Numbered from the stretch's first letter, positions 26,924 to 36,170 are shown. The stretch is DNA of 64,000 bases from Aestuariicoccus sp032586235 (GCF_032586235.1 NZ_JAWHTD010000013.1:1-64000), one strand, 5' to 3'. A program made the numbers and translations. Notes: generated by a model not told the origin, from the letters alone.

Positions 26924-28102
26924 TCAGGCGGGCTTGGCGGCCAGTGAGGCGGCGGCGTCGAGTCGGGTCAGCGCCTCGGCGACCTCGTCTTCGGTGAGGT
27001 TGAGCGGCGGCAGGAGGCGCACCACGTTGTCGGCGGCGGGCACGGTGATGACCTGGGCGGCGTAGCCGGCCTGGACCACGTCGGCGGGCGCGACCTTGCA
27101 TTTCAGGCCGATCATCAGCCCCGATCCGCGCACGCCCTCGAAAACGTCCGGGTGGGCGGCGACCAGGCCTTCGAGCTTTTGGCGCAAGTGGCCGGCGATG
27201 CGGTTGACGTTTTCGAGGAAGGCGGGGTCGGACACATGGTCCATCACCGCGCAGCCCACAGCGCAGCCCAGCGGGTTGCCGCCGTAGGTCGAGCCGTGGG
27301 TGCCCGCGGTCATGCCGCTGGCTGCGTCCTCGGTGGCCAGCACGGCGCCCAGCGGGAAGCCGCCCCCGATGCCTTTGGCGACCATCATGATGTCGGGCGT
27401 GATCCCGGCCCATTCATGCGCGAAGAGCCGCCCCGTCCGGCCCATGCCGCATTGCACCTCGTCGAGGATCAGCAGGATGCCCTTTTCGTCGCAGAGCGCG
27501 CGCAGACCCTTGAGGCACTGATCGGGCAGCGGGCGGATGCCGCCTTCGCCCTGGACCGGTTCGATCAGGATCGCGGCGGTGGTGTCGGTGATGGCGGCGT
27601 GCAACGCGTCGTGATCGCCCCAGTCGAGATGCACGAAACCGGGCAGCAGCGGGCCGAAGCCCTTGGTCATCTTTTCCGACCCGGCGGCGGCGATCCCGGC
27701 AGAGGAACGACCGTGGAACGAGCCGGAGAAGGCGATGATGTCGGTCCGGTCGGGCTGGCCTTTGTCGTACCAGTACTTGCGCGCCATCTTGACCGCGAGT
27801 TCGCAGCTTTCGGTGCCCGAGTTGGTGAAGAACACCGTGTCGGCGAAGGTGGCCGCAACGAGCTTGTCGGCCAGCGCCTGCTGCTGCGGGATCTCGTAGA
27901 GGTTCGACACATGCCAGAGCTTCTGCGCCTGATCTGTCAGCGCCTGAACCAGCGCGGGATGGGCATGGCCCAGCGCATTCACCGCGATGCCGCTGCCGAG
28001 GTCCAGAAAACGTCGGCCGTCCGCCTCGATCAGCCAGCTGCCTTCGCCTTTGACGAAGTTCAGCTTTGCCCGGTTATAGGTCGGCAGAACGGAGGGGATC
28101 AT
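26924..28102 (-). CDS. argD: acetylornithine aminotransferase (class III PLP)
   Basis: 392 residues; the transaminase step to N-acetylornithine (and often succinyldiaminopimelate). Seen: MIPSVLPTYNRAKLNFVKGEGSWLIEADGRRFLDLGSGIAVNALGH at the N-terminus, NSGTESCELAVKMARKY, LILDEVQCGMGRTGRLFAHE (cofactor Asp) and the PLP-lysine motif DIMMVAKGIGGGFPLGAV. The start at 28102 fits the MIPSVLPTYN family consensus and follows GGAAACC; 14 extra upstream codons are ignored. Together with argF it forms an arginine-synthesis pair, with ArgD first. Confidence 0.96.
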   Translation of the reverse strand: MIPSVLPTYNRAKLNFVKGEGSWLIEADGRRFLDLGSGIAVNALGHAHPALVQALTDQAQKLWHVSNLYEIPQQQALADKLVAATFADTVFFTNSGTESCELAVKMARKYWYDKGQPDRTDIIAFSGSFHGRSSAGIAAAGSEKMTKGFGPLLPGFVHLDWGDHDALHAAITDTTAAILIEPVQGEGGIRPLPDQCLKGLRALCDEKGILLILDEVQCGMGRTGRLFAHEWAGITPDIMMVAKGIGGGFPLGAVLATEDAASGMTAGTHGSTYGGNPLGCAVGCAVMDHVSDPAFLENVNRIAGHLRQKLEGLVAAHPDVFEGVRGSGLMIGLKCKVAPADVVQAGYAAQVITVPAADNVVRLLPPLNLTEDEVAEALTRLDAAASLAAKPA

Positions 28103-28347
28103 GGCGGTTTCCTCATAGCGAAGCGCGATAGGTGCCAAGGGCACAGCGCCAAGTCAAGTTGTCAGGAGGGTGAAAGACACAAAGAACGGGCATCCCGCCG
28201 GGGCGGGCGGGGCGAGGTCAGGCTCGTCGGATGCGCGGGTTCTGTGTCATGACGGCGGTTCTAGCCAAGTCGCGGACAAACGCAAGGCCAAAAGCCCGGG
28301 CAAGATTTGCGTGGACGCCCGGTGCGCCCGCCGCTAGCGTCGGCCTC

Positions 28348-29328
28348 ATGGCCGCGCCTTTGATCGACAACCTTCAGTACTGTAATTTCTCGGGCAAGAT
28401 CTTTCGCCAGCTGCGCGCCGGCGGGGTCGACGCGATCCACGTCACCATCGCCTATCACGAAAGCTTTCGCGAGATGGTGTCGAACCTGGAACGCTGGAAC
28501 AGCTGGTTCGAGCGATATCCCGATCTGATCCTGCGCGGGACCGAAGCCGAGCATGTGCGGCAGGCGCAGGAGAGCGGGCGCACGGCGGTGTTCTTCGGCT
28601 TTCAGAACCCCTCGCCCATCGAGGACGACATCGGGCTGGTCGAGATCGTGCACCAGCTGGGCGTGCGCTTCATGCAGCTGACCTACAACAACCAGTCGCT
28701 GCTGGCGACGGGCTGTTATGAGGACGAGGACACCGGTCTGACCCGCATGGGCCGCGCCGTGGTGGCCGAAATGAACCGCGTGGGGCTGGTGGTGGACATG
28801 AGCCATTCCGCCGAACGCTCGACGCTCGAGGCGATCGACCATTCCACCCGGCCCATCGCCATCACCCATGCCAACCCCGACTGGTGGCATCCCGCAAAAC
28901 GCAACAAATCAGACGCGGTGCTGCGCGCGCTGACCAATGCGGGCGGGATGCTGGGCTTTTCGCTTTACCCGCATCACCTGGCCGGCGGCACCAACTGCCG
29001 GCTGACCGATTTCTGCGAAATGATCGCCGAGGCGGCCTCGCGCTATGGGGCCGAGAACCTCGGGATCGGCAGCGATCTCTGTCAGGATCAGCCCGACAGC
29101 GTGGTCGAATGGATGCGGGTGGGACGCTGGACCAAAGAGATCGACTATGGCGAGGGATCGGCCAGCGCGCCGGGCTTTCCGCCGATGCCGGATTGGTTCC
29201 GGGACAACCGCGACTGGGACAACCTGCGCGACGGGCTGCGCGAGATCGGCATGAACGCGGGCGAGGTCGACGGGATCCTGGGCGGCAACTGGCTGCGCTT
29301 CTACGAAAACGGCTTTGGCCCCGCGTGA
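28348..29328 (+). CDS. variant M19 membrane-dipeptidase family protein lacking the N-terminal HxD
   Basis: 326 residues of the renal-dipeptidase (M19) TIM-barrel family. The late metal-ligand positions are kept: VDMSHSAERSTLEAI and ITHANPDWWHPAKRN, plus GSDLCQD near the C-terminal barrel strand. However, the N-terminal strand that should carry His-x-Asp reads PLIDNLQYCNF, so one metal site is altered, and TYNNQSLLATGCY replaces the usual Glu-containing segment. It may have different metal chemistry or substrate. The ATG at 28348 starts the barrel; earlier in-frame codons are not protein-like. It is divergent from argD and begins a three-gene same-strand unit with two unknown proteins. Confidence 0.8.
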   Translation: MAAPLIDNLQYCNFSGKIFRQLRAGGVDAIHVTIAYHESFREMVSNLERWNSWFERYPDLILRGTEAEHVRQAQESGRTAVFFGFQNPSPIEDDIGLVEIVHQLGVRFMQLTYNNQSLLATGCYEDEDTGLTRMGRAVVAEMNRVGLVVDMSHSAERSTLEAIDHSTRPIAITHANPDWWHPAKRNKSDAVLRALTNAGGMLGFSLYPHHLAGGTNCRLTDFCEMIAEAASRYGAENLGIGSDLCQDQPDSVVEWMRVGRWTKEIDYGEGSASAPGFPPMPDWFRDNRDWDNLRDGLREIGMNAGEVDGILGGNWLRFYENGFGPA

Positions 29329-29403
29329 CGCGCCCATAGGGCAAAAGGCCGCCCGCGCATTCCGCTCTTCCCAGAGCGCACATCCGGTGGCACTCTCGGG
29401 CTC

Positions 29404-31062
29404 GTGAAGGACCTTGCCGATACCCCGCCGCAGGTCGCGCCGCGACCGCCCGCACAGGTGATGCGCCTGTCGCGCATGGGGGCGATGTTCCCCACGCGGC
29501 TGTCGTTTCTGCGTGTGCTGACGCGTCGGCTGCACGACGAGGGCGCAAGCCTCACCCGTCCGGTCTGGAACATCGACGCCACGGGGTACGGCCACGCCGT
29601 CTATACCATCCGGCTCGGCGGGCACGACTACAGCCTCGTGGCGGTCTCGACCCATCTGCCCGACCACATGCGCACCGACCGGGTGATCGCCACCGCCTGG
29701 GACAGCAGCTATGTGCTTTACGACGGGGTGCCCGACGCCAACGAGGTCGCGCGCATCGCCGCCAACGCGCCCCGGCAAGAGGCCGGGCGCTTTACCGAGC
29801 GCGATCTGGTGCTGAGCCGCGCCAACAAATCCGTGCGGCTTTTCAACCATGTGGTCGAGCGTCTGCGCGCGGGCCAACAACCCGACGCCGGGCTGATCCG
29901 CGATGTGGGCTATCTGATGCGCACCACCGCCGTCTACGGCAACGGCAAGTTCGGCATCGCCGACCGTGCGCTGATCGCCGACCGCCCGGGCCTGTCGGGG
30001 CCGTTTGCCGCCGAAATGCTGACGGTCTGGATGATCCGCAGCTTCACCCACGATCTGGTCGAACATCTGGGCGGCGCGGCGTTGGACCGGGGGCTGAAGC
30101 GGCACCTGGGGATCGGCAATTCCACGGGTCTCGGAATGGCGCCGTTCCTGGTGTCGCATCCGGTTCTGCTCAGCAACTGGATGGCGGCGCGCGAAACCGC
30201 TTTGGCCCGGGTCCGTGCGCTTGAGACGCTGGACGACTCCACCAAATCGCGCCTTCGCCAGCTTGCGGCGCGGGCCGCGCAGCACCTGACCGAATGGAAC
30301 GTCCCCGACCCCGCGCATCAGGCCCGGATCGAGGCGCTGCGCAAGGACTGGGTCACGATGCTGGCGCATATCTCCGGGGACGGTCTGCACGGCCAGCGCC
30401 CGCTGGACGCGCTGATGCGAGTATCGGAAACCCTAAGCGAGGACGCGCAGGAACTGACGGTCGCCCTGCTGCTGGAACCCTTCGGCGAACTGATCGACGG
30501 GCTGGCCGACTGCATGGACGATCCTTTCGGTCTCTGCCCCACGCCGGTGGCGGATACCGGGACGCTCCGCGCGCTGATCGAACGGCATTACGACTGGGCG
30601 CTGGCGCTCGATTTCGACGACCCCGGCCAAACGCGGCAGTTCTGGTACGTGTCCGAGGAAAAGCTGGAACCGCGGCTCGGCGACCGCTACGCCGAACCCG
30701 GGGCCGACAGGGAAAGCCCGCTCGACATCGCCCGCCGCGTGCAGGCGCTCCACCGCGATCTGCCCGCGCAAAGCCAGCCGTTACCCGAGTTCCGGCGCAG
30801 CCATCCCGACCACGACCTGGCCCTGCGCCGCGTGCTGGCCGCCGACACCCACCCCTATGCCGAGATCCGCGACAACCTGATCGGCGCCGGTTGCCTGCCC
30901 GTCGACATGCTGCGCTGCAAGCTTGCGTTCTTCGGGGCGGCGAAATTCGACCCTAAATCCGACCGCTGGACCCGGATCACCCTGGCCCAGGGCGCGCCGT
31001 TGCCGGACGAATTGTCTCTCCCCAGTGCAGACGACTGGTGGCTGCCTATATTTGACGCATGA
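29404..31062 (+). CDS. conserved protein of unknown function, 552 residues
   Basis: Not recognised. It has no signal peptide or membrane segment and is rich in Arg, Leu and Asp. Blocks that look conserved are HDYSLVAVSTHLPDHMRTDRVIATAWD, DLVLSRANKSVRLFNHVVERLR, YLMRTTAVYGNGKFGIADR, a LKRHLGIGNSTGLGMAPFL glycine-rich loop (about residues 230-255) and SHPDHDLALRRVLAADTHPYAEIRDNL. The gene may start at GTG 29404 or ATG 29461 (MRLSRMGAMFP). Its stop overlaps the DUF3726 start (ATGA), so the two are coupled. The dipeptidase precedes it by 75 bases, so the three genes probably act in one pathway, whose nature is unknown. Confidence 0.75.
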   Translation: MKDLADTPPQVAPRPPAQVMRLSRMGAMFPTRLSFLRVLTRRLHDEGASLTRPVWNIDATGYGHAVYTIRLGGHDYSLVAVSTHLPDHMRTDRVIATAWDSSYVLYDGVPDANEVARIAANAPRQEAGRFTERDLVLSRANKSVRLFNHVVERLRAGQQPDAGLIRDVGYLMRTTAVYGNGKFGIADRALIADRPGLSGPFAAEMLTVWMIRSFTHDLVEHLGGAALDRGLKRHLGIGNSTGLGMAPFLVSHPVLLSNWMAARETALARVRALETLDDSTKSRLRQLAARAAQHLTEWNVPDPAHQARIEALRKDWVTMLAHISGDGLHGQRPLDALMRVSETLSEDAQELTVALLLEPFGELIDGLADCMDDPFGLCPTPVADTGTLRALIERHYDWALALDFDDPGQTRQFWYVSEEKLEPRLGDRYAEPGADRESPLDIARRVQALHRDLPAQSQPLPEFRRSHPDHDLALRRVLAADTHPYAEIRDNLIGAGCLPVDMLRCKLAFFGAAKFDPKSDRWTRITLAQGAPLPDELSLPSADDWWLPIFDA

Positions 31063-31580
31063 GCTATTCCGTCACCGAAATTCAGACCCTCGCCCAAAAG
31101 GCCGCGCGCGGCGCGGGCTTCCCTCCGTCCCAGGCCGAGGCCTTTGGCCGCGCCGCCGCTCTGCACCTGGCCGAAGGCGGCGCGCCCGAGGTGCTGCTGG
31201 CGGGGCTCGCCACCCCCGGCGACAGCCCGATCCTGCGCCTGCCGCTTTTGATGGACGACATCCTGCGCGCCCGCGAGGCGCTGGGAAACGAGGTCACCCT
31301 GTCGCTGCATGGCGATGACGGCCAACTGGCACCGGTCTACGCCCGCGCCCTGCCCCTCGGGCTGCGCGGCATCGACATCGAGGAGATCGCCGGCGAGCCC
31401 TCCAAACTGCACATCACGCTGGACCCCGAGGCCCGCACACCCTGCAAGCTGCCCCCCAGGGTCGATGCGCCGCAGGCTCTGATCGACCGTCTGAACGATC
31501 TGGCCGCGCGAACTTACGTGCCCGCAACCGAGGAATCGCGCCTAAAGGGCGCCGGGGCCGGGCTGACGGACAACGACTGA
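31059..31580 (+). CDS. DUF3726 domain protein
   Basis: 173 residues beginning MSYSVTEIQTLAQKAARGAGFPPSQAEAFGRAAALHLAEGG, the N-terminal pattern I recall for DUF3726, with an LPRVDAPQALIDRLNDLAARTYVPATEESRLKGAGAGL-like C-terminus. Function unknown, soluble. Its first four bases overlap the stop of the 552-residue gene. It ends 7 bases before the convergent truA 3' end. The tight coupling to its upstream partner is the best available clue to function. Confidence 0.8.
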   Translation: MSYSVTEIQTLAQKAARGAGFPPSQAEAFGRAAALHLAEGGAPEVLLAGLATPGDSPILRLPLLMDDILRAREALGNEVTLSLHGDDGQLAPVYARALPLGLRGIDIEEIAGEPSKLHITLDPEARTPCKLPPRVDAPQALIDRLNDLAARTYVPATEESRLKGAGAGLTDND

Positions 31581-31587
31581 CCGCGCC

Positions 31588-32364
31588 TCAAGCGTCCGTG
31601 GAAAACGGATCCTCCGGATAGCCCACCCCTGCCAGATAAAGCCCATACGGCGGACAGACCGGCCCGCAGGCCGCGCGGTCCCTCGCCTCGAGCGCCAAAC
31701 GCACGTCCTCCGGCGACCAGCTGCCCGCGCCGACCCGCTCCAGCGTGCCGACGATGCTGCGCACCTGGTTGTGCAGAAACGACCTTGCGCGCAGGCGGAA
31801 CTGCACCTCGGGGCCCGCCGGACCCTCGACCGCATCGATCCGGATCTCGTCCAGCGTCTTGACCGGCGATTGCGCCTGGCACATCACCGACCGGAAAGTG
31901 GTGAAATCGTGGTGCCCGACCAGATGCCGAGACCCTTCGCGCATCGCGTCCACATCCAGCACCCTTGGCACCTGCCAGACCTGCCCGGCCTCCAGCGTCG
32001 CCGGCGCGCGCCGCATCAGGAGCCGGAAAAGATACCGCCGCTCGACCGCCGAAAACCGCGCATGCCAGTCGTCACCCACCCTCGCGGCATCGACAATCGC
32101 CACCGGCAGCGGTTTCAGATGGTAATTCAGCGCCTCCGACAGGCGGAACGGCGACCACTCTTTAACCAGATCGCAGTGGCAAACCTGCCCGCGCGCATGC
32201 ACGCCCGCATCGGTGCGCCCGGCGGCGGCGAGGGTGTGCGGGCCCGGCTCCAGCCGGGCCAGCGCGTCCTCGATTGCGCCCTGCACCGACGGCTGATCGG
32301 CCTGCCGCTGCCATCCGGCGAACGGGGCTCCGTCGTATTCCACTTTCAGCGCAAATCTGGGCAT
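31588..32364 (-). CDS. truA: tRNA pseudouridine(38-40) synthase
   Basis: 258 residues. N-terminal MPRFALKVEYDGAPFAGWQRQADQPSVQGAIEDAL, the catalytic AAGRTDAGVHARGQ with the essential Asp (about residue 52), and NYHLKPLPVAIVDAARV, FHARF-like WHARFSAVERRYLF and SFLHNQVRSIVGTLERVG later in the chain. It modifies positions 38-40 of the anticodon stem of several tRNAs. Length is standard. Convergent with the DUF3726 gene. Confidence 0.97.
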   Translation of the reverse strand: MPRFALKVEYDGAPFAGWQRQADQPSVQGAIEDALARLEPGPHTLAAAGRTDAGVHARGQVCHCDLVKEWSPFRLSEALNYHLKPLPVAIVDAARVGDDWHARFSAVERRYLFRLLMRRAPATLEAGQVWQVPRVLDVDAMREGSRHLVGHHDFTTFRSVMCQAQSPVKTLDEIRIDAVEGPAGPEVQFRLRARSFLHNQVRSIVGTLERVGAGSWSPEDVRLALEARDRAACGPVCPPYGLYLAGVGYPEDPFSTDA

Positions 32365-32495
32365 GCGCGCCCCTTACATCGAAGCCCCGCGCCGGACAAT
32401 CCCGGCCTTCAAAGGGGGGGCCGGCAATCAAGGGGTGGCGGGGGCGCGCGGCGATGCCTATCTTTCAACCCGACGATGCAAGAGGGGGCAGCCGC

Positions 32496-33911
32496 GTGGT
32501 CATCGGAACCATTGCCGACACGCTGACGCACGGGGTCGAAACGCTCAACGACACGGTGTCGGGCGCGCTCTTCGAACCGGTGATCCGGCTTGGGGTCACG
32601 GGGCTCGCGCGGTCCGGCAAGACGGTGTTCATCACCTCGCTGGTGGCCAACCTGCTGGACCGGGGGCGCATGCCGCAGCTTCTGGCCGCGTCCGAGGCGC
32701 GCATCCTCGCCGCCTATCTGCAACCGCAGCCCGACGACACGATCCCGCGCTTCGACTATGAAACCCACCTGGGCGCGCTGACCGCGCGCGACCCGCACTG
32801 GCCCGACAGCACCCGCGCAGTCAGCGAGCTGCGCCTGTCGCTGCGGGTGCGGCCCTCAGGGCTGCTCTCTGGCCTGCAGGGGCCGCGCACCATTCACCTC
32901 GATATCGTCGATTATCCCGGCGAATGGCTGCTCGACCTCGGCCTGCTGGACAAATCCTTCGCCGAATGGTCCGCCGACACACTGGGCCGCATGGCCCGCC
33001 GCCCCGGCGCCGACGCCTTCCTAAGCGCCGTCCGCGCCGAGGACAGCTCGCAAGAGCTGGACGAGGTGCGCGCCAAAAGGCTGGCCGAGACCTTCACCCA
33101 GGCGCTCACCGCCGCACGCCAGGCGGGGCTGTCGGATTGCACGCCCGGGCGTTTCCTGCTGCCCGGCGATCTGGCAGGCAGCCCTGTCGTCACCTTCGCG
33201 CCCTTGCCGCCGCTTGCCGATGCGCCGCGCAGATCGCTCTGGCGCGAGTTCGACCGCCGCTTCGAGGCCTACAAGCGCGAGGTCGTCAAACCCTTCTTCC
33301 GCGACCACTTCGCCCGCATCGACCGGCAGGTCGTGCTGGTCGACGCCCTGGGCGCAATCCACGCCGGCCCTGCCGCGGTCGAGGATCTGCGCCGCACCAT
33401 GGCAGAAACCCTGCAGGCCTTCCGCCCCGGGCGGAACGCCTTTCTCAGCCAGCTGCTGCTGGGCAAGCGGGTCGAGAAGATCCTCTTCGCCGCCACCAAG
33501 GCCGACCACCTGCATCACCGCCAGCACGGCCGCCTGACCGCGATCATGGAGGCGCTGACCCGCGAGGCGCGCGACCGCGCGCGCTTTGCCGGGGCCGAAA
33601 CCCAGGCCATGTCCATCGCCGCCCTGCGCGCCACGGTGGAACAAAGCCTGCCCCACGGCGGCGACACGCTCGATTGCGTGCGCGGCACGCTGCTGGACAG
33701 CGGCAAACAGGCGGCGTTCTACCCCGGCGCGCTGCCCGACGACCCCAACCTCCTGCTGGGTCCGGCGCGCGAAGGCGCGGAGAAATGGCTGGACCAGGAT
33801 TACGAGGTCATGTCCTTCGCCCCCGCAAAGCTGCACCTCAAACCCGGCGAGGGCCCGCCCCACATCCGCCTCGACCGCGCCGCGCAATTCCTGATCGGGG
33901 ACCGGCTATGA
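32496..33911 (+). CDS. ycjX: YcjX family GTP-binding (DUF463) protein
   Basis: 471 residues. P-loop GVTGLARSGKTVFITSLVANLLDRG (about residues 34-57), HLDIVDYPGEWLLDLGLL as the G3-like motif, and FAATKADHLHHRQHGRL as the NKxD-like motif (TKAD). YcjX-type GTPases are stress-associated and co-occur with YcjF. The GTG at 32496 was chosen because GTGGTCATCGGAACC gives the family N-terminus MVIGTIADTL and GAGGGGG lies upstream; ATG 32454 lacks a ribosome site. The stop overlaps the next gene (ATGA). Confidence 0.93.
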   Translation: MVIGTIADTLTHGVETLNDTVSGALFEPVIRLGVTGLARSGKTVFITSLVANLLDRGRMPQLLAASEARILAAYLQPQPDDTIPRFDYETHLGALTARDPHWPDSTRAVSELRLSLRVRPSGLLSGLQGPRTIHLDIVDYPGEWLLDLGLLDKSFAEWSADTLGRMARRPGADAFLSAVRAEDSSQELDEVRAKRLAETFTQALTAARQAGLSDCTPGRFLLPGDLAGSPVVTFAPLPPLADAPRRSLWREFDRRFEAYKREVVKPFFRDHFARIDRQVVLVDALGAIHAGPAAVEDLRRTMAETLQAFRPGRNAFLSQLLLGKRVEKILFAATKADHLHHRQHGRLTAIMEALTREARDRARFAGAETQAMSIAALRATVEQSLPHGGDTLDCVRGTLLDSGKQAAFYPGALPDDPNLLLGPAREGAEKWLDQDYEVMSFAPAKLHLKPGEGPPHIRLDRAAQFLIGDRL

Positions 33912-34363
33912 GCTTTGTGCTGCGCCCCGCCCGGTCCACCGATGCCGGCAAGCTGGGGGCGATCCTGACCGATGCGGTCGCCGCCGCCCCCTGGAAGCCG
34001 CGCCTGCACAGCGCCGCCGAGGACATCGCCCATGTCGCCACCATGATCGACCGCGGCTGGGTCACCGTCGCCCAAGACGCCGACACGCCCCGGATCCTCG
34101 GCTTTCTGGCCCGCGAGGGCGATTTCATCCATGCGGTCTTCATTCACCCGCAGGCGCGCGGCGACGGCGTCGGCCGGGCGCTGATGGAGGCCGCCAAGGC
34201 GCAGTCCGATACGCTCCGGCTCTGGACCTTCGTGGCCAATACCGGCGCGCAACGGTTCTATCTTCGCGAAGGCTTTGCCGAAGTGGCGCGCGGCGACGGG
34301 TCGGGCAACGAGGAAGGCCTGCCCGACATTCAGTATCAATGGCAGAAAAAGGCCACGGCATGA
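33908..34363 (+). CDS. GNAT family N-acetyltransferase embedded between ycjX and ycjF
   Basis: 151 residues with the GNAT order: LRPARSTDAGKLGAILTDAV, FLAREGDFIHAVFIHPQARGDGVGRALMEAAK (acetyl-CoA-binding V-x-x-x-x-R/Q-G-x-G/A) and LWTFVANTGAQRFYLREGFAEVARGDG. No signal peptide. It overlaps ycjX by 4 bases and ycjF by 4 bases, so translation is coupled at both ends. The acceptor is unknown; a placement between ycjX and ycjF suggests a shared process. Confidence 0.9.
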   Translation: MSFVLRPARSTDAGKLGAILTDAVAAAPWKPRLHSAAEDIAHVATMIDRGWVTVAQDADTPRILGFLAREGDFIHAVFIHPQARGDGVGRALMEAAKAQSDTLRLWTFVANTGAQRFYLREGFAEVARGDGSGNEEGLPDIQYQWQKKATA

Positions 34364-35370
34364 GCGATCCCAAAGGCCCCAAAGGCCCCGTGCTCTTCGA
34401 GCTGGACGACGACGCCCCCGCGCAGACCCCGGCCGAGGCCCCCCCGGTTCCCGACCCCGACACGCCTGCGCCGCGCGGCCAGGCCATGGCCACGGTCGCC
34501 GCACTGACCGCGCGGCGCGGCTCACGGCTCGCGCGGTGGTTCTGGTCGCTGCTGCTGGCGCTGGTCGGGGCGATCGTGTCGCTCTCGGCCTGGAACTTCG
34601 CCACCGGGCTGATCGCGGACATGCCGCTGCTGGGCTATGCCATTTCCGCCCTGATGATCGCCTTTGTGGCCGTGCTGCTGATGATCGCGGTCAAGGAAAT
34701 GTCGGTGTTCTCGCGGCTGCGCAGGCTCGACGCGCTGCACCACGCCGCCGACGCCGCCCGCACCGCAGACGACATGAGTGCCGCGCGCGACGTGGTCGAC
34801 CGGCTGGCGGCGCTCTACCGCGGGCGCGACGACACCCGCTGGGGCCGCGACCGGCTGGCCGAGCGCCGGGGCGAGGTCTTCGATCCGGGCGCGCTGCTCG
34901 ATCTGGCCGAGGCCGAGGTGCTGGCCCCGCTCGACATCGCCGCCCGGCGCGAGGTCGAGGCGGCGGCGCGTGAGGTGGCCACGGTCACCGCGATGGTGCC
35001 GCTGGCGCTGGCGGACGTGGCGGCGGCGCTGACCGCGAACCTGCGCATGATCCGCCGCATCGCCGAGATCTACGGCGGGCGCTCGGGCACGCTGGGCAGC
35101 TGGCGGCTGGCGCGGGCGGTCATGTCGCATCTGGTGGCCACCGGGGCCGTTGCGGTGGGCGACGACATGCTCGAACCGATCCTGGGCGGCGGCATCTTGG
35201 GCAAGCTGTCGCGGCGCTTTGGCGAGGGGCTGGTGAACGGCGCACTGACCGCCCGCGTCGGCGTCGCCGCGATGGAGGTCTGCCGCCCTCTGCCCTTCGC
35301 CCGCCAGCCGCGCCCCTCGGTCCGCGCGATCGTCCGCACGTCGCTGACCGGGCTCTGGGGCAACGAATAA
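34360..35370 (+). CDS. ycjF: YcjF family (TIGR01620, DUF697) inner-membrane protein
   Basis: 336 residues: an acidic, proline-rich N-terminus (LFELDDDAPAQTPAEAPPVPDPD), two membrane segments (about residues 68-90, WFWSLLLALVGAIVSLSAWNF, and 96-120, LLGYAISALMIAFVAVLLMI), then a soluble helical region ending near VRAIVRTSLTGLWGNE. The DUF697 part (AVMSHLVATGAVAVGDDMLEPILGGGI) is visible. ATG 34360 overlaps the GNAT stop. It is the usual partner of ycjX; function remains poorly defined. Confidence 0.92.
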   Translation: MSDPKGPKGPVLFELDDDAPAQTPAEAPPVPDPDTPAPRGQAMATVAALTARRGSRLARWFWSLLLALVGAIVSLSAWNFATGLIADMPLLGYAISALMIAFVAVLLMIAVKEMSVFSRLRRLDALHHAADAARTADDMSAARDVVDRLAALYRGRDDTRWGRDRLAERRGEVFDPGALLDLAEAEVLAPLDIAARREVEAAAREVATVTAMVPLALADVAAALTANLRMIRRIAEIYGGRSGTLGSWRLARAVMSHLVATGAVAVGDDMLEPILGGGILGKLSRRFGEGLVNGALTARVGVAAMEVCRPLPFARQPRPSVRAIVRTSLTGLWGNE

Positions 35371-35447
35371 TCCCTGCGCCCGCGCACTTGATCCAGCGCA
35401 ACGCGCGCGCCCGCGCACTGCCCTAGTCCGGTGGCAGGGAGCAGCCC

Positions 35448-36170
35448 ATGGATCACCTGACGCCGGAACACGGCCACAGCCACGAAGAAATCGCCCGGCG
35501 CATCGGCAACCCGCCCGGGCGCGGTTATCTGCGCGACATCGTCTATGGCGCCATCGACGGGTCGGTCACCACCTTCGCCATCGTCGCCGGGGTGGCCGGC
35601 GCGGGGCTGTCGCCCATCATCATCGTCGCTTTGGGGCTGGCCAACGTGATGGCCGACGGCTTTTCCATGGCCGCCGGCAATTATTCCGGCACCAAGGCCG
35701 AACTCGACGACATCCGCCGCCTGCGCCGGATCGAAGAGGCCCATATCGCCCGCCACCCCGACGGCGAACGCCGCGAATTGCGCGAAATCCTCAAGGCCAA
35801 GGGCCTGTCGGGCCAGCCGTTGGAAGACGCGGTCGACCAGATCGCCCAGAACCGCGAGGCCTGGATCGCCATGATGATCGAGGGCGAATACGGTCTAGCC
35901 TCGGTCGATCCGCATCCCACGCGGGCCGCGCTGGCCACCTTCGGCGCGTTCCTCGTGGCCGGGATGATCCCTCTGCTGCCGTTTCTCTTTGGCTTGCCAC
36001 AGGCCTTCACCGTCTCGACCTGGATGACCATGGCCAGCTTCTTTGCCATCGGCACCTATAAGAGCCGCTGGTCGCTCAGCCCGTGGTGGCGCTCGGGGCT
36101 CGAGACGCTGTTCATCGGCGGCATCGCCGCCGGGCTGGCCTATTTCGTCGGAACGCTGTTTCACGCCTGA
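35448..36170 (+). CDS. VIT1/CCC1-type transporter
   Basis: 240 residues. N-terminal DIVYGAIDGSVTTFAIVAGVAGAGLSPIIIVALGLANVMADGFSMAAGNYSGTKAELDDI carries the family signature (GAIDG, the ADGxSMAxGxY region), an intervening Glu-rich helical cytoplasmic loop of about 60 residues could bind metal, and three further membrane segments follow to FVGTLFHA. Family members move Fe2+ or Mn2+ out of the cytosol. No iron-responsive box was identified. Likely monocistronic between ycjF and ileS. Confidence 0.88.
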   Translation: MDHLTPEHGHSHEEIARRIGNPPGRGYLRDIVYGAIDGSVTTFAIVAGVAGAGLSPIIIVALGLANVMADGFSMAAGNYSGTKAELDDIRRLRRIEEAHIARHPDGERRELREILKAKGLSGQPLEDAVDQIAQNREAWIAMMIEGEYGLASVDPHPTRAALATFGAFLVAGMIPLLPFLFGLPQAFTVSTWMTMASFFAIGTYKSRWSLSPWWRSGLETLFIGGIAAGLAYFVGTLFHA

